This document shows positions 16,889 through 24,698 of a stretch of 64,000 bases of DNA, piece after piece (the stretch's first letter is position 1; each line of letters opens with the position of its first letter). The stretch comes from Pseudomonas helmanticensis. Lineage in GTDB: Bacteria > Pseudomonadota > Gammaproteobacteria > Pseudomonadales > Pseudomonadaceae. The DNA is taken from assembly GCF_900182985.1 (NCBI RefSeq), contig NZ_FXUY01000002.1:1289001-1353000 (forward strand). The letters are read 5' to 3'. The notes under the pieces were generated by a model. That model worked only from the letters and a program-made list of their open reading frames with translations, was not told the DNA's origin and made no database searches. The position numbers and the translations under genes were made by a program.

Positions 16889-18448
16889 ATGACTGCCAAA
16901 TCCCTGCTGACCACTTTGCTGCCTCTAGTCTCCGACCTGTCTCGCGAATTGCCCGAGGGCGAGCGTTATCGACGTTTGCTTGAGGCCATGCGCGCGCTGC
17001 TACCGTGCGATGCCGCCGCGTTGTTGCGCCTCGACGGCGAATCGCTGGTGCCGCTGGCGGTGGACGGCTTGAGCACCGACACCCTCGGCCGGCGCTTTAA
17101 AGTCAGCGAGCATCCGCGTTTCGAAATCCTCCTCGCCGGGGCCGGGCCAACCCGCTTCGCTGCCGACAGCGATTTGCCTGACCCTTATGACGGGCTGGTC
17201 GACGGCCTCGACGAACACCTTGAAGTCCACGACTGCCTTGGTTGCCCTCTGTTTGTCGATGAAAAACTCTGGGGCTTGATCACCCTCGACGCGCTTGATC
17301 CCGAACGCTTCGAACCGATCGAACTCGATGCTCTGCAAGCCTTCGCCAGCCTTGCGTCAGCCACGGTCAACGCCGCCGAACGCATCGAGCGCCTGGCCAT
17401 GCGTGCTGAAGACGAGCATCAACGCGCCGAGGTTTACCGTCAGGCCAGCGGCCAGCAGAACCGCGAAATGATCGGCCAGAGCAAAGCACTTAAACGCTTG
17501 GTGGAAGAAATAAACCTGGTCGGTGGCAGTGATCTGACCGTGTTGATCACCGGTGAAACCGGGGTCGGCAAAGAGTTGGTGGCGCAGGCAATCCACGCCG
17601 CGTCACCGCGCGCCGACCAACCGATCATCAGCCTCAACTGCGCCGCCCTGCCGGACACCTTGGTGGAAAGCGAACTGTTCGGCCACGTGCGCGGCGCGTT
17701 CACCGGCGCGACCAGTGATCGTCGCGGCAAGTTCGAACTGGCCAATGGCGGCACGCTGTTTCTCGACGAAGTCGGCGAGCTGTCGCTGACGGTGCAGGCC
17801 AAGTTGCTGCGGGTTTTGCAGAGCGGGCAACTGCAGCGTCTGGGCTCGGACAAGGAGCATCAGGTCGACGTGCGCCTGATCGCGGCGACCAACCGTGACC
17901 TCGCGGAAGAAGTGCGCAGCGGTCGCTATCGTGCCGACTTCTATCATCGCTTGAGCGTGTACCCGTTAAAGGTGCCGGCGCTGCGTGATCGCGGGCGTGA
18001 CGTGTTGTTGCTCAGCGGTTTTTTTCTCGAGCAGAACCGCTCGCGCATGGGCCTCAACAGCCTGCGTCTGAACAGCGACGCCCAGGAAGCCCTGCTCGCC
18101 TACACTTGGCCGGGCAACGTGCGCGAACTGGAACACTTGATCGGCCGCAGTGCGCTGAAGGCATTGGGAAACTGCAAAGTGCGGCCGAAAATCCTCAGCC
18201 TGAGCGCGGCGGATCTGGATTTGCCGCGTGAGGTTGTGGATAACCCGGTTGAGCCGGTTGCTGGCGCTGTGGCCGAGATGCCGCTGATCAACGGTGATTT
18301 GCGCAGTGCCACTGAGGAGTATCAGCGCCGCTTGATCAGTGCCGCGCTGGAACGCAACCAGGATAACTGGGCGAGCGCGGCGCGGGAACTGGGGCTGGAT
18401 CGTGCGAATCTTGGGCGGATGGCCAAGCGTTTGGGGATGAAGGGCTAG
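16889..18448 (+). CDS. norR: Nitric-oxide-responsive sigma-54 activator NorR (FhpR)
   Basis: A 519-residue enhancer-binding protein. Residues 20-165 are a GAF domain; the DPYDGL (98-103) and HDC (114-116) segments match the region of E. coli NorR whose residues bind the NO-sensing iron. Residues 190-425 are the AAA+ domain with Walker A GETGVGK (222-228), the sigma-54-contacting loop GAFTGA (269-274) and Walker B FLDEVGEL (291-298). The last 50 residues carry a Fis-type helix-turn-helix (NWASAARELGLDRANLGRMAKRLG). Divergence from hmp matches fhp-fhpR of P. aeruginosa. ATG 16889 follows a weak ribosome site. Confidence 0.95.
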   Translation: MTAKSLLTTLLPLVSDLSRELPEGERYRRLLEAMRALLPCDAAALLRLDGESLVPLAVDGLSTDTLGRRFKVSEHPRFEILLAGAGPTRFAADSDLPDPYDGLVDGLDEHLEVHDCLGCPLFVDEKLWGLITLDALDPERFEPIELDALQAFASLASATVNAAERIERLAMRAEDEHQRAEVYRQASGQQNREMIGQSKALKRLVEEINLVGGSDLTVLITGETGVGKELVAQAIHAASPRADQPIISLNCAALPDTLVESELFGHVRGAFTGATSDRRGKFELANGGTLFLDEVGELSLTVQAKLLRVLQSGQLQRLGSDKEHQVDVRLIAATNRDLAEEVRSGRYRADFYHRLSVYPLKVPALRDRGRDVLLLSGFFLEQNRSRMGLNSLRLNSDAQEALLAYTWPGNVRELEHLIGRSALKALGNCKVRPKILSLSAADLDLPREVVDNPVEPVAGAVAEMPLINGDLRSATEEYQRRLISAALERNQDNWASAARELGLDRANLGRMAKRLGMKG

Positions 18449-18455
18449 AAGCACA

Positions 18456-19417
18456 CCCTCACCCTAGCCCTCTCCCACTGGGAGAGGGGACTGATTGGGG
18501 GATATTGAAGAGATCCGCCGACGTGGACCTGCTTTACCGAATCCATGATCGACTCGGTCGTTCAGGTCGATGTACAACGCCAGACACCTCGGTCGGCTCC
18601 CTCTACCTCTGAGAGAGGGGACTGATTGGGGGATATTGAAGAGATCCGCCGACGTGGACCTGCTTTACCGAATCCATGATCGACTCGGTCGTTCAGGTCG
18701 ATGTACAACGCCAGACACCTCGGTCGGCTCCCTCTACCTCTGGGAGAGGGGACTGATTGGGGGATATTGAAGAGATCCGCCGACGTGGACCTGCTTTACC
18801 GAATCCATGATCGACTCGGTCGTTCAGGTCGATGTACAACGCCAGACACCTCGGTCGGCTCCCTCTACCTCTGGGAGAGGGGACTGATTGGGGGATATTG
18901 AAGAGATCCGCCGACGTGGACCTGCTTTACCGAATCCATAATCGACTCGGTCGTTCAGGTCGATGTACAACGCCAGACACCTCGGTCGGCTCCCTCTACC
19001 TCTGGGAGAGGGGACTGATTGGGGGATATTGAAGAGATCCGCCGACGTGGACCTGCTTTACCGAATCCATGATCGACTCGGTCGTTCAGGTCGATGTACA
19101 ACGCCAGACACCTCGGTCGGCTCCCTCTACCTCTGGGAGAGGGGACTGATTGGGGGATATTGAAGAGATCCGCCGACGTGGACCTGCTTTACCGAATCCA
19201 TAATCGACTCGGTCGTTCAGGTCGATGTACAACGCCAGACACCTCGGTCGGCTCCCTCTACCTCTGGGAGAGGGGACTGATTGGGGGATATTGAAGAGAT
19301 CCGCCGACGTGGACCTGCTTTACCGAATCCATGATCGACTCGGTCGTTCAGGTCGATGTACAACGCCAGACACCTCGGTCGGCTCCCTCTACCTCTGGGA
19401 GAGGGCTGGGGTGAGGG
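18456..19417. repeat. Seven-unit tandem array of a 131-bp repeat with inverted-repeat ends
   Basis: Seven consecutive units of exactly 131 bp start at 18480, 18611, 18742, 18873, 19004, 19135 and 19266, and an eighth begins at 19397 but breaks off. Units are near-identical; each opens with GGGAGAGGGGACTGATTGGG (one with GAGAGAGGGG). The whole is bounded by inverted arms CCCTCACCCTAGCCCTCTCCC (18456-18476) and, at 19397-19417, its complement with one mismatch. It fills most of the 1.1-kb gap between norR and cheV. The 66-residue reading frames in it are by-products of the repeat. Confidence 0.95.
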
Positions 19418-19562
19418 GCAGTGATCGAGAGAACAGCGATCAACTCAAGCCGACTACCCGACAACTAACCTAAAGCCCCACCCGTTAACGCCGATAACCC
19501 GGCATCAATAGTTTCTGGCGATTTCCACCCTCGCCCACCACCTTTTTCCACAGAAGGTTCAT

Positions 19563-20465
19563 ATGTCTTCCACCAAAGCCCGCGCAGATTCACTTTCGCT
19601 TCTGCTGTTTACCTTGCGCAGCGGCAAGCTGATGGCGATCAACCTGCTGAAAGTCAGTGAAATCATCCCCTGCCCGCCGCTGACCAAGCTGCCGGAGTCG
19701 CACCCGCACGTCAAAGGCATCGCCACCCTGCGCGGCGCCTCCTTGTCGGTCATCGACCTCAGCCGCGCCATCGGCGAACGTCCGCTGGAAGACCCGAACG
19801 GCGGTTGCCTGATCGTCACCGACGTCAGCCGTTCCAAACAGGGTCTGCACGTTCAAGCGGTAAGCAAAATCGTCCATTGCCTGACCACCGACATCAAACC
19901 GCCGCCGTTCGGTTCCGGCGGCTCGCGCGCCTACATCACCGGCGTGACCTCCGTCGACGGCACGCTGGTGCAAGTGCTCGACATCGAAAAAGTCATCCAC
20001 AGCATCGCCCCGGCTCAGATCGAAATGGCCCCGACCGACCTGACCATGGAAGACGCTGACGTCCTCGGCAACGCGCGGATTCTGGTGGTCGACGACAGCC
20101 AGGTGGCGCTGCAGCAATCGGTACACACCCTGCGCAACCTCGGCCTGCAATGCCACACCGCGCGCAGTGCCAAGGAAGCCATCGATTGCCTGCTCGATCT
20201 GCAAGGCACCGCACAACAGATCAACCTGATCGTCTCCGACATCGAAATGTCCGAGATGGACGGCTACGCCTTCACCCGCACCCTGCGCGAGACGCCGGAT
20301 TTCTCCCACCTCTACGTATTGCTGCACACCTCGCTCGACAGCGCGATGAACAGCGAGAAGGCACGTCTGGCCGGAGCGAACGCGGTGCTGACCAAGTTTT
20401 CTTCGCCAGAGTTGACCCAGCGCCTGATCGAAGCGGCCAAGCACGTCGCCGCGCAAGGGCACTGA
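19563..20465 (+). CDS. cheV: Chemotaxis coupling protein CheV (CheW-receiver fusion)
   Basis: A 300-residue protein with an N-terminal CheW domain (about 10-155; VSEIIPCPPLTKLPESHPHVKG, VIDLSRAIG) and a C-terminal receiver domain (171-298). The receiver has DD at 177-178 and phospho-acceptor D226 in LIVSDIEMSEMDGY, and a lysine in VLTKFSSPEL. CheV couples receptors to the CheA kinase and may act as a phosphate sink. No other chemotaxis gene is nearby, the usual case for pseudomonad cheV paralogues. ATG 19563 follows CACAGAAGGTTCAT, a fair ribosome site. Confidence 0.94.
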   Translation: MSSTKARADSLSLLLFTLRSGKLMAINLLKVSEIIPCPPLTKLPESHPHVKGIATLRGASLSVIDLSRAIGERPLEDPNGGCLIVTDVSRSKQGLHVQAVSKIVHCLTTDIKPPPFGSGGSRAYITGVTSVDGTLVQVLDIEKVIHSIAPAQIEMAPTDLTMEDADVLGNARILVVDDSQVALQQSVHTLRNLGLQCHTARSAKEAIDCLLDLQGTAQQINLIVSDIEMSEMDGYAFTRTLRETPDFSHLYVLLHTSLDSAMNSEKARLAGANAVLTKFSSPELTQRLIEAAKHVAAQGH

Positions 20466-20468
20466 GTC

Positions 20469-20954
20469 TTGGTCGAGGCGTATTGTTTTTTGATGCGGCG
20501 CGACCTCGGCGAGGACGTACCGACCGCCCCATTGCCGCAAGGTATCGAACTGTCTGTTTACCGCGCGGAACTGGCGCCAGCGGTGCATCGACTGATGCAG
20601 ATCGGTTTCCGCGAAGGTGGCGGCCGGGTGCCAGCACTGGAAGACTGGCAGCAGCGGTTTGAAAACGATCCCGAATACGATCCGACGTTGTGTTTCATCG
20701 CTTGCGATGCCGAGGGCGTGGTCGGCGTGGCGCAGTGCTGGACGAGTTCGTATATCAAGAATCTGGTGGTGCATCCGCGCGCTCAGGGCCTGGGATTGGG
20801 CCGCGCGCTGCTGCTGAATGCATTCAAGGTGTTTCAACAACGGCGTGAAGGTTTTGTCGATTTGAAGGTGCTGGAAGACAACCTGCGGGCGCAGCGGTTG
20901 TATGAAAGTGCCGGGATGTATGTGGTGCGCCGGGAGTTGGTACCGGAACTGTAA
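20469..20954 (+). CDS. GNAT-family N-acetyltransferase
   Basis: A 161-residue acetyltransferase of the GNAT fold. The acetyl-CoA binding segment is seen as NLVVHPRAQGLGLGRALL (about 97-114), and the fold ends with LKVLEDNLRAQRLYESAGMY. The substrate cannot be told. The frame opens with TTG at 20469, 3 bp after the cheV stop; the first ATG is at 20493 and would remove eight residues. Close spacing suggests cotranscription with cheV. A palindromic repeat follows the stop by 3 bp. Confidence 0.85.
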   Translation: MVEAYCFLMRRDLGEDVPTAPLPQGIELSVYRAELAPAVHRLMQIGFREGGGRVPALEDWQQRFENDPEYDPTLCFIACDAEGVVGVAQCWTSSYIKNLVVHPRAQGLGLGRALLLNAFKVFQQRREGFVDLKVLEDNLRAQRLYESAGMYVVRRELVPEL

Positions 20955-20957
20955 GAT

Positions 20958-21029
20958 CAAAAGATCGCAGCCTTCGGCAACTCCTACAGAGGATCACAGG
21001 TAGGAGTTGCCGAAGGCTGCGATCTTTTG
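20958..21029. repeat. Palindromic repeat (family A)
   Basis: Two complementary 30-base arms (20958-20987 and 21000-21029) share AGATCGCAGCCTTCGGCAAC and face each other around a 12-base loop. It begins 3 bp after the acetyltransferase stop. Confidence 0.92.
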
Positions 21030-21100
21030 ACTTTAAATCAGGCAACCAAAAACCCTTGGCAGACTCCAACCTTGGCCACTCACGACCAAGGATGCCCAAC

Positions 21101-21427
21101 ATGAAAGCCCTCACCGCAAGCCTGCTCTGCCTCTCCGCCCTCGCCTCTCAGGCCCACGCCTCCAGCCCCGACGCCTGGGCCGCTTACGACAAAAATGTAC
21201 TCGCCAGTTGCACCAAAGCCAGCGGCCTGAAAAACGCCAAACCGGTCGGCACCCCCGCACAATTCGATGACCGCGTTGGCTACACCGCCGTATTGCTGCA
21301 AGGCCAATACCCGCAAAAACACATGAAAGGCCAACAGGGCACCGAGCTGTGCCTGTACAACAAACAGTCCAAAACCGCCTTCGTCACCGAGTGGGACTCG
21401 ATCCGGCCGACCGGCAAAACCCAGTGA
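21101..21427 (+). CDS. Small exported protein of unknown function
   Basis: A 108-residue protein with a clear Sec signal peptide (MKALTASLLCLSALASQAHA, cleavage after AHA about residue 20). The mature part has two cysteines (SCTKAS near 36 and ELCLYNK near 84) that could form a disulfide, and the motif DRVGYTAVLLQGQYPQKHMK. I do not recognise a family with a known role. ATG 21101 was chosen because AAGGATG precedes it and the signal peptide starts there; a start at 21056 lacks both. Confidence 0.82.
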   Translation: MKALTASLLCLSALASQAHASSPDAWAAYDKNVLASCTKASGLKNAKPVGTPAQFDDRVGYTAVLLQGQYPQKHMKGQQGTELCLYNKQSKTAFVTEWDSIRPTGKTQ

Positions 21428-21510
21428 CTGGCGCACAACTTGCTTCGAACCGGGCCTGTGCGGTGGTTTTCCGCCACCGTCTCACACCCTGATTGAAGAC
21501 AGATCGCTCA

Positions 21511-22260
21511 ATGAATACGACGTTTTCCTGCGTAGGCTGCGGCAAATGCTGCACCGATCATCATGTCCCGCTGACCTTGGCCGAAGCCCGTATGTGGGCG
21601 GCGGATGGCGGCCAGGTGATCGTGCTGGTCGAAGCCTTTCTCGGCAATGGCCTGGGTTTACCGGCGCACCAGCGTGAACATGCCGAACGCCGTTCGGTGG
21701 TGGTGCGCAGCGGCGCGACCGCTGCGCACGTGGCGATCACCTTCGCCGCCTACAACGTCGGTCCCTGCCGGAATCTTGACGAAGACAAGCTGTGCCGGAT
21801 CTATGCACGGCGACCGTTGGTGTGCCGCATTTACCCGGCAGAAATCAATCCGCATATCCCGCTCAACCCTGCGGCCAAGGATTGCCCGCCGGAGTCTTGG
21901 GAACAGGGGCCGGTATTGATTGCGGGTGGCGAGTTGGTTGATCAGGAACTGATTGAATTGATCCAGCGATCACGTCAGGCGGATCGTGATGACATCGGTA
22001 TCAAGGATGCGATTTGCGCAATGCTCGGGATTCGTACCACGGCATTAAAAGGTGACGGGTTTACTGCCTATCTGCCGAACATGAGCGCGTTTGCGTCGGC
22101 GATCGATCAGGTGCGCGCGCAACCGCCGGGCGAGGCCCTGAGTGAATGGCTGTTTCATGTGTCCGGGGATGATATCGCCGGGCAGGTGCTGGCGGCCGGG
22201 GCGCAAGTGGTGAGCGAGCCGGCGCAGACTTATGCGTTTATCTCGCTGCGCGCGGCCTGA
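21511..22260 (+). CDS. YkgJ-family cysteine-cluster protein
   Basis: A 249-residue protein of the YkgJ/UPF0153 type, a probable zinc- or iron-sulfur-binding family. The cysteine pattern is VGCGKCC near the start, GPCRNL, and LCRIYARRPLVCRIYP near residue 107, matching the family's CxxCxxCC...C...C...C layout. The C-terminal 120 residues have no recognised motif. Biochemical function in this family is not established. ATG 21511 was preferred to a TTG at 21493 because MNTTFSCVGCGKCC fits family starts. Confidence 0.85.
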   Translation: MNTTFSCVGCGKCCTDHHVPLTLAEARMWAADGGQVIVLVEAFLGNGLGLPAHQREHAERRSVVVRSGATAAHVAITFAAYNVGPCRNLDEDKLCRIYARRPLVCRIYPAEINPHIPLNPAAKDCPPESWEQGPVLIAGGELVDQELIELIQRSRQADRDDIGIKDAICAMLGIRTTALKGDGFTAYLPNMSAFASAIDQVRAQPPGEALSEWLFHVSGDDIAGQVLAAGAQVVSEPAQTYAFISLRAA

Positions 22261-22285
22261 TCCAGATTAACGGTGATCGAACGTC

Positions 22286-22378
22286 CATCGCTGGCAAGCC
22301 AGCTCCCACAGGGTTTTGCGTCGTACACAAAATGTGTGAACACCCGAGAAAACTGTAGGAGCTGGCTTGCCAGCGATG
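22286..22378. repeat. REP-type inverted pair (family B)
   Basis: Arms 22286-22310 and 22354-22378 are complementary except for one base (core CGCTGGCAAGCCAGCTCCCAC) around a 43-base loop. It starts 25 bp after the YkgJ-family gene. Confidence 0.9.
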
Positions 22379-22433
22379 AGGCCCGCCCGGTCAACCTTGA
22401 TCGCGAACTTGCCGCCGCACGCGGCAATAAAAC

Positions 22434-22673
22434 TCAGCGTTTGCCCATAGAACGACGAGTGCCCGGCGGCGCCATGCCCGGGGTCTTGGTGTGACCATTC
22501 TTCGCGCCGTTCTTGTACCACGGCTGATTCGATTCTTTGGCGCCAGCCAGCTCACCCGGTTTGAAGGGGAACTTGAAGGCCGGAATCTCGGCTTTGGTTT
22601 CTGGGGTGTCGGCCACTTCAGCCGGGACATCGCTCACGGCGTCGTCAACCGGCGGTTGGGTTGGGGAAGTCAT
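22434..22673 (-). CDS. Small hypothetical protein, 79 residues
   Basis: A short, proline-rich acidic N-terminal half (MTSPTQPPVDDAVSDVPAEV) is followed by a basic C-terminal half (GAKESNQPWYKNGAKNGHTK, ending RRSMGKR). ATG 22673 has GGAGC eight bases upstream; a longer frame from 22772 has no such signal. It has no signal peptide or membrane segment and no known domain. The good ribosome site and pseudomonad codon use make it likely real. It may be a nucleic-acid-associated small protein, judged only by its charged tail (weak inference). Confidence 0.7.
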   Translation of the reverse strand: MTSPTQPPVDDAVSDVPAEVADTPETKAEIPAFKFPFKPGELAGAKESNQPWYKNGAKNGHTKTPGMAPPGTRRSMGKR

Positions 22674-22784
22674 AAAAGCTCCGCAAAGCAAAAAGTCGGG
22701 CCCGATCAGTGAGCCGCAAAGGCGCGCAGTATACCTGTGCGCCTTCGCTCGGCACCTGAAGATTTGCAGCACACGCCGAACGGC

Positions 22785-23090
22785 CTACAGGTAGCTGATG
22801 GTGACGATGCCTTTGTCGGTCGAAGTCTTCAGAGCTTGATAAGTCATCGACATCGGCAGCGATTGATGGCTGCAAGCATTGCGATAAGTGTCCACATCGA
22901 TTTTCAGGCCCGGTTTGATTTCGACCTGACGAGACTCCGTTGCGGACAACCCACCGACACGTCCGACCGCACAGCCGGAGTCAACGATTTGCCCGGTAAA
23001 ACGGATCTCGCCGGATTGACTGCCAGGCGCGGCGAAGGTTGTGAGTGGAAGCAGGAGAAGCACGTACGGCAGAGCGGTTTTCAGCTTCAT
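22785..23090 (-). CDS. Short fimbrial-subunit-like exported protein
   Basis: A 101-residue protein with a Sec signal (MKLKTALPYVLLLLPLTTFA) and a mature part starting with SGEIRFTGQIVDSGCAVG, the opening strand and first cysteine of type 1 pilin subunits. A second cysteine (NACSH) can close the pilin disulfide. The end KGIVTISYL resembles the final pilin strand with its penultimate tyrosine. Normal subunits are about 150-180 residues, so the middle of the fold is missing. No chaperone or usher gene is near. It could be a decayed or specialised pilin relative. Confidence 0.7.
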   Translation of the reverse strand: MKLKTALPYVLLLLPLTTFAAPGSQSGEIRFTGQIVDSGCAVGRVGGLSATESRQVEIKPGLKIDVDTYRNACSHQSLPMSMTYQALKTSTDKGIVTISYL

Positions 23091-23270
23091 TTCAAGACAC
23101 TCCCGGGGTGAGCGGCCCAGAGAACCCGGGCTACACAGAGTTTATCCGCGAGCAGGGACGGATCTTGAGAAGCATAGTTGGCAAACGAGTCCCGAATGGG
23201 GAACGATCAGTGCCTTTTTGGGACCGGCTAACGAAATGGACCAATAGAGATGTATCGCCAGTTCAGGCGC

Positions 23271-23337
23271 CTTCGCGAGCAAGCCCGCTCGCACATTTTG
23301 AACGCATCCCCCTGTGGGAGCGGGCTTGCTCGCGAAG
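23271..23337. repeat. REP-type inverted pair (family B)
   Basis: Arms 23271-23295 and 23313-23337 are complementary with one mismatch (core CGAGCAAGCCCGCTCGCACA) around a 17-base loop. It lies in the 447-bp gap before the RND operon. Confidence 0.9.
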
Positions 23338-23441
23338 AACGATGACGCGGTAGACCTGCAGATCAGGTTTGCGGAGACCCCGCCGTCAGGGCGGAACCCT
23401 CAGCCGCCGTTACCGCAGCAACGGATATGTACACAGCGAAA

Positions 23442-23459
23442 CTGACAGCGCTGACAGCC
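23442..23459. promoter_or_regulatory. Candidate operator: 9-bp direct repeat upstream of the RND operon
   Basis: CTGACAGCG and CTGACAGCC stand back to back, 78 bp before the membrane-fusion-protein gene. OmpR-family regulators usually bind such direct repeats, and one is encoded at the end of this operon. No promoter could be fixed beside it. The rest of the 23091-23537 gap holds only a REP pair. Confidence 0.3.
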
Positions 23460-23537
23460 AGCCGTCACCCTCCTGACCCGCAAACAAGTTTATAAAGACA
23501 CCAACCCTGCCCAAACTCCGTCCGGCGCCCACCCCGC

Positions 23538-24698
23538 ATGCGAATCCAAAAGAACAAAGCCCTGCTCGCTACCCTATTGATCGTTCTCGCAGGCGCAGGT
23601 CTGTGGTACGCCCTGAAACCCGCCCCGACCAAACTCGCCACCCCCACCGCCATCCCCGTGCGAGTCATCGCAGTCAGCGCAAAAGACGTCCCCCGCTACA
23701 CCAGCGGCATCGGCTCCGTACTCTCATTACACAGCGTGGTTGTGCGCCCGCAGATCGACGGCATCCTCACCAAAATCCTCGTCAAAGAAGGCCAACTGGT
23801 CAAAGCAGGCGACCTGCTGGCCACCATCGACGACCGCTCCATCCGCGCCAGTCTCGACCAGGCCCGCGCCCAACTGGGCGAAAGCCAGGCACAACTGCAA
23901 GTCGCCCTGGTCAACCTCAAACGCTACAAACTGCTCACCGTTGACGACGGCATCTCGAAACAGACCTACGACCAACAACAAGCCCTGGTCAACCAATTGA
24001 AGGCCACCGCCCAAGGCAATCAAGCCTCGATTGATGCGGCACAAGTACAACTTTCCTACACGCAGATCCGCTCTCCGGTCACCGGCCGCGTCGGTATTCG
24101 TACGGTCGATGAAGGCAACTTCCTGCGCATGACCGACACCGCCGGACTGTTCACCGTCACCCAGATCGACCCGATCGCCGTCGAGTTTTCCCTGCCCCAG
24201 CAAATGCTGCCGACCCTGCAAGGTCTGATCAGCGATCCGCAACGCGCCCAGGTCAAGGCCTACATCGGCGCCGACACCGATGGCGAAACCGGTAACCTGC
24301 TCGGCGAAGGTCACCTGACCCTGATCGACAACCAGATCAACGCCAACACCGGCACCATTCGCGCCAAGGCCGAATTCGACAACGCCAGCCAGAAGCTCTG
24401 GCCCGGCCTGCTGGTCACGGTAAAAATTCAGACAGCCCTCGACAAGGATGCGCTGGTCGTCCCGCCCACCGTCGTACAACGTGGCCTCGACCAACACTTC
24501 GTTTACCGGGTAAACGGCGACAAGGTCGAAGCCGTACAAGTGCAGATGGTTTACCAAGGCAGTGGCGAGGACATCATCAAAGGTGTGCAGGCCGGTGATG
24601 TACTGGTCACCGATGGCCAGTCGCGGCTCAAACCCGGTTCGACCGTGCAAGTGATGACCGAGCCGGCGCAGGTGGTGCAAGCGGAGCCGAAACCATGA
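23538..24698 (+). CDS. RND efflux periplasmic adaptor (membrane fusion) protein
   Basis: A 386-residue adaptor that links an inner-membrane RND pump to an outer-membrane channel. An N-terminal membrane anchor (ALLATLLIVLAGAGLWYAL, about 8-26) is followed by a lipoyl/barrel-sandwich domain (VVVRPQIDGILTKILVKEGQLVKAGDLL), a helical hairpin (about 105-165) and a beta-barrel region (YTQIRSPVTGRVGIRTVDEG). It is of the MdtA/AcrA-like drug type. Its stop overlaps the pump gene by four bases (ATGA). No outer-membrane factor gene follows, so it probably borrows a housekeeping channel (inference). Confidence 0.92.
   Translation: MRIQKNKALLATLLIVLAGAGLWYALKPAPTKLATPTAIPVRVIAVSAKDVPRYTSGIGSVLSLHSVVVRPQIDGILTKILVKEGQLVKAGDLLATIDDRSIRASLDQARAQLGESQAQLQVALVNLKRYKLLTVDDGISKQTYDQQQALVNQLKATAQGNQASIDAAQVQLSYTQIRSPVTGRVGIRTVDEGNFLRMTDTAGLFTVTQIDPIAVEFSLPQQMLPTLQGLISDPQRAQVKAYIGADTDGETGNLLGEGHLTLIDNQINANTGTIRAKAEFDNASQKLWPGLLVTVKIQTALDKDALVVPPTVVQRGLDQHFVYRVNGDKVEAVQVQMVYQGSGEDIIKGVQAGDVLVTDGQSRLKPGSTVQVMTEPAQVVQAEPKP

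Noticed and set aside
18456..19417. Tandem array as a CRISPR-like locus
   Set aside because: Units are contiguous 131-bp copies with no short repeats separated by unique spacers, and no cas genes are near.
18570..19473. Chain of near-identical 66-residue open frames
   Set aside because: They are produced by the 131-bp repeat. Since 131 is not a multiple of three, the frame shifts at each unit, and there is no ribosome site or signal of selection on protein.
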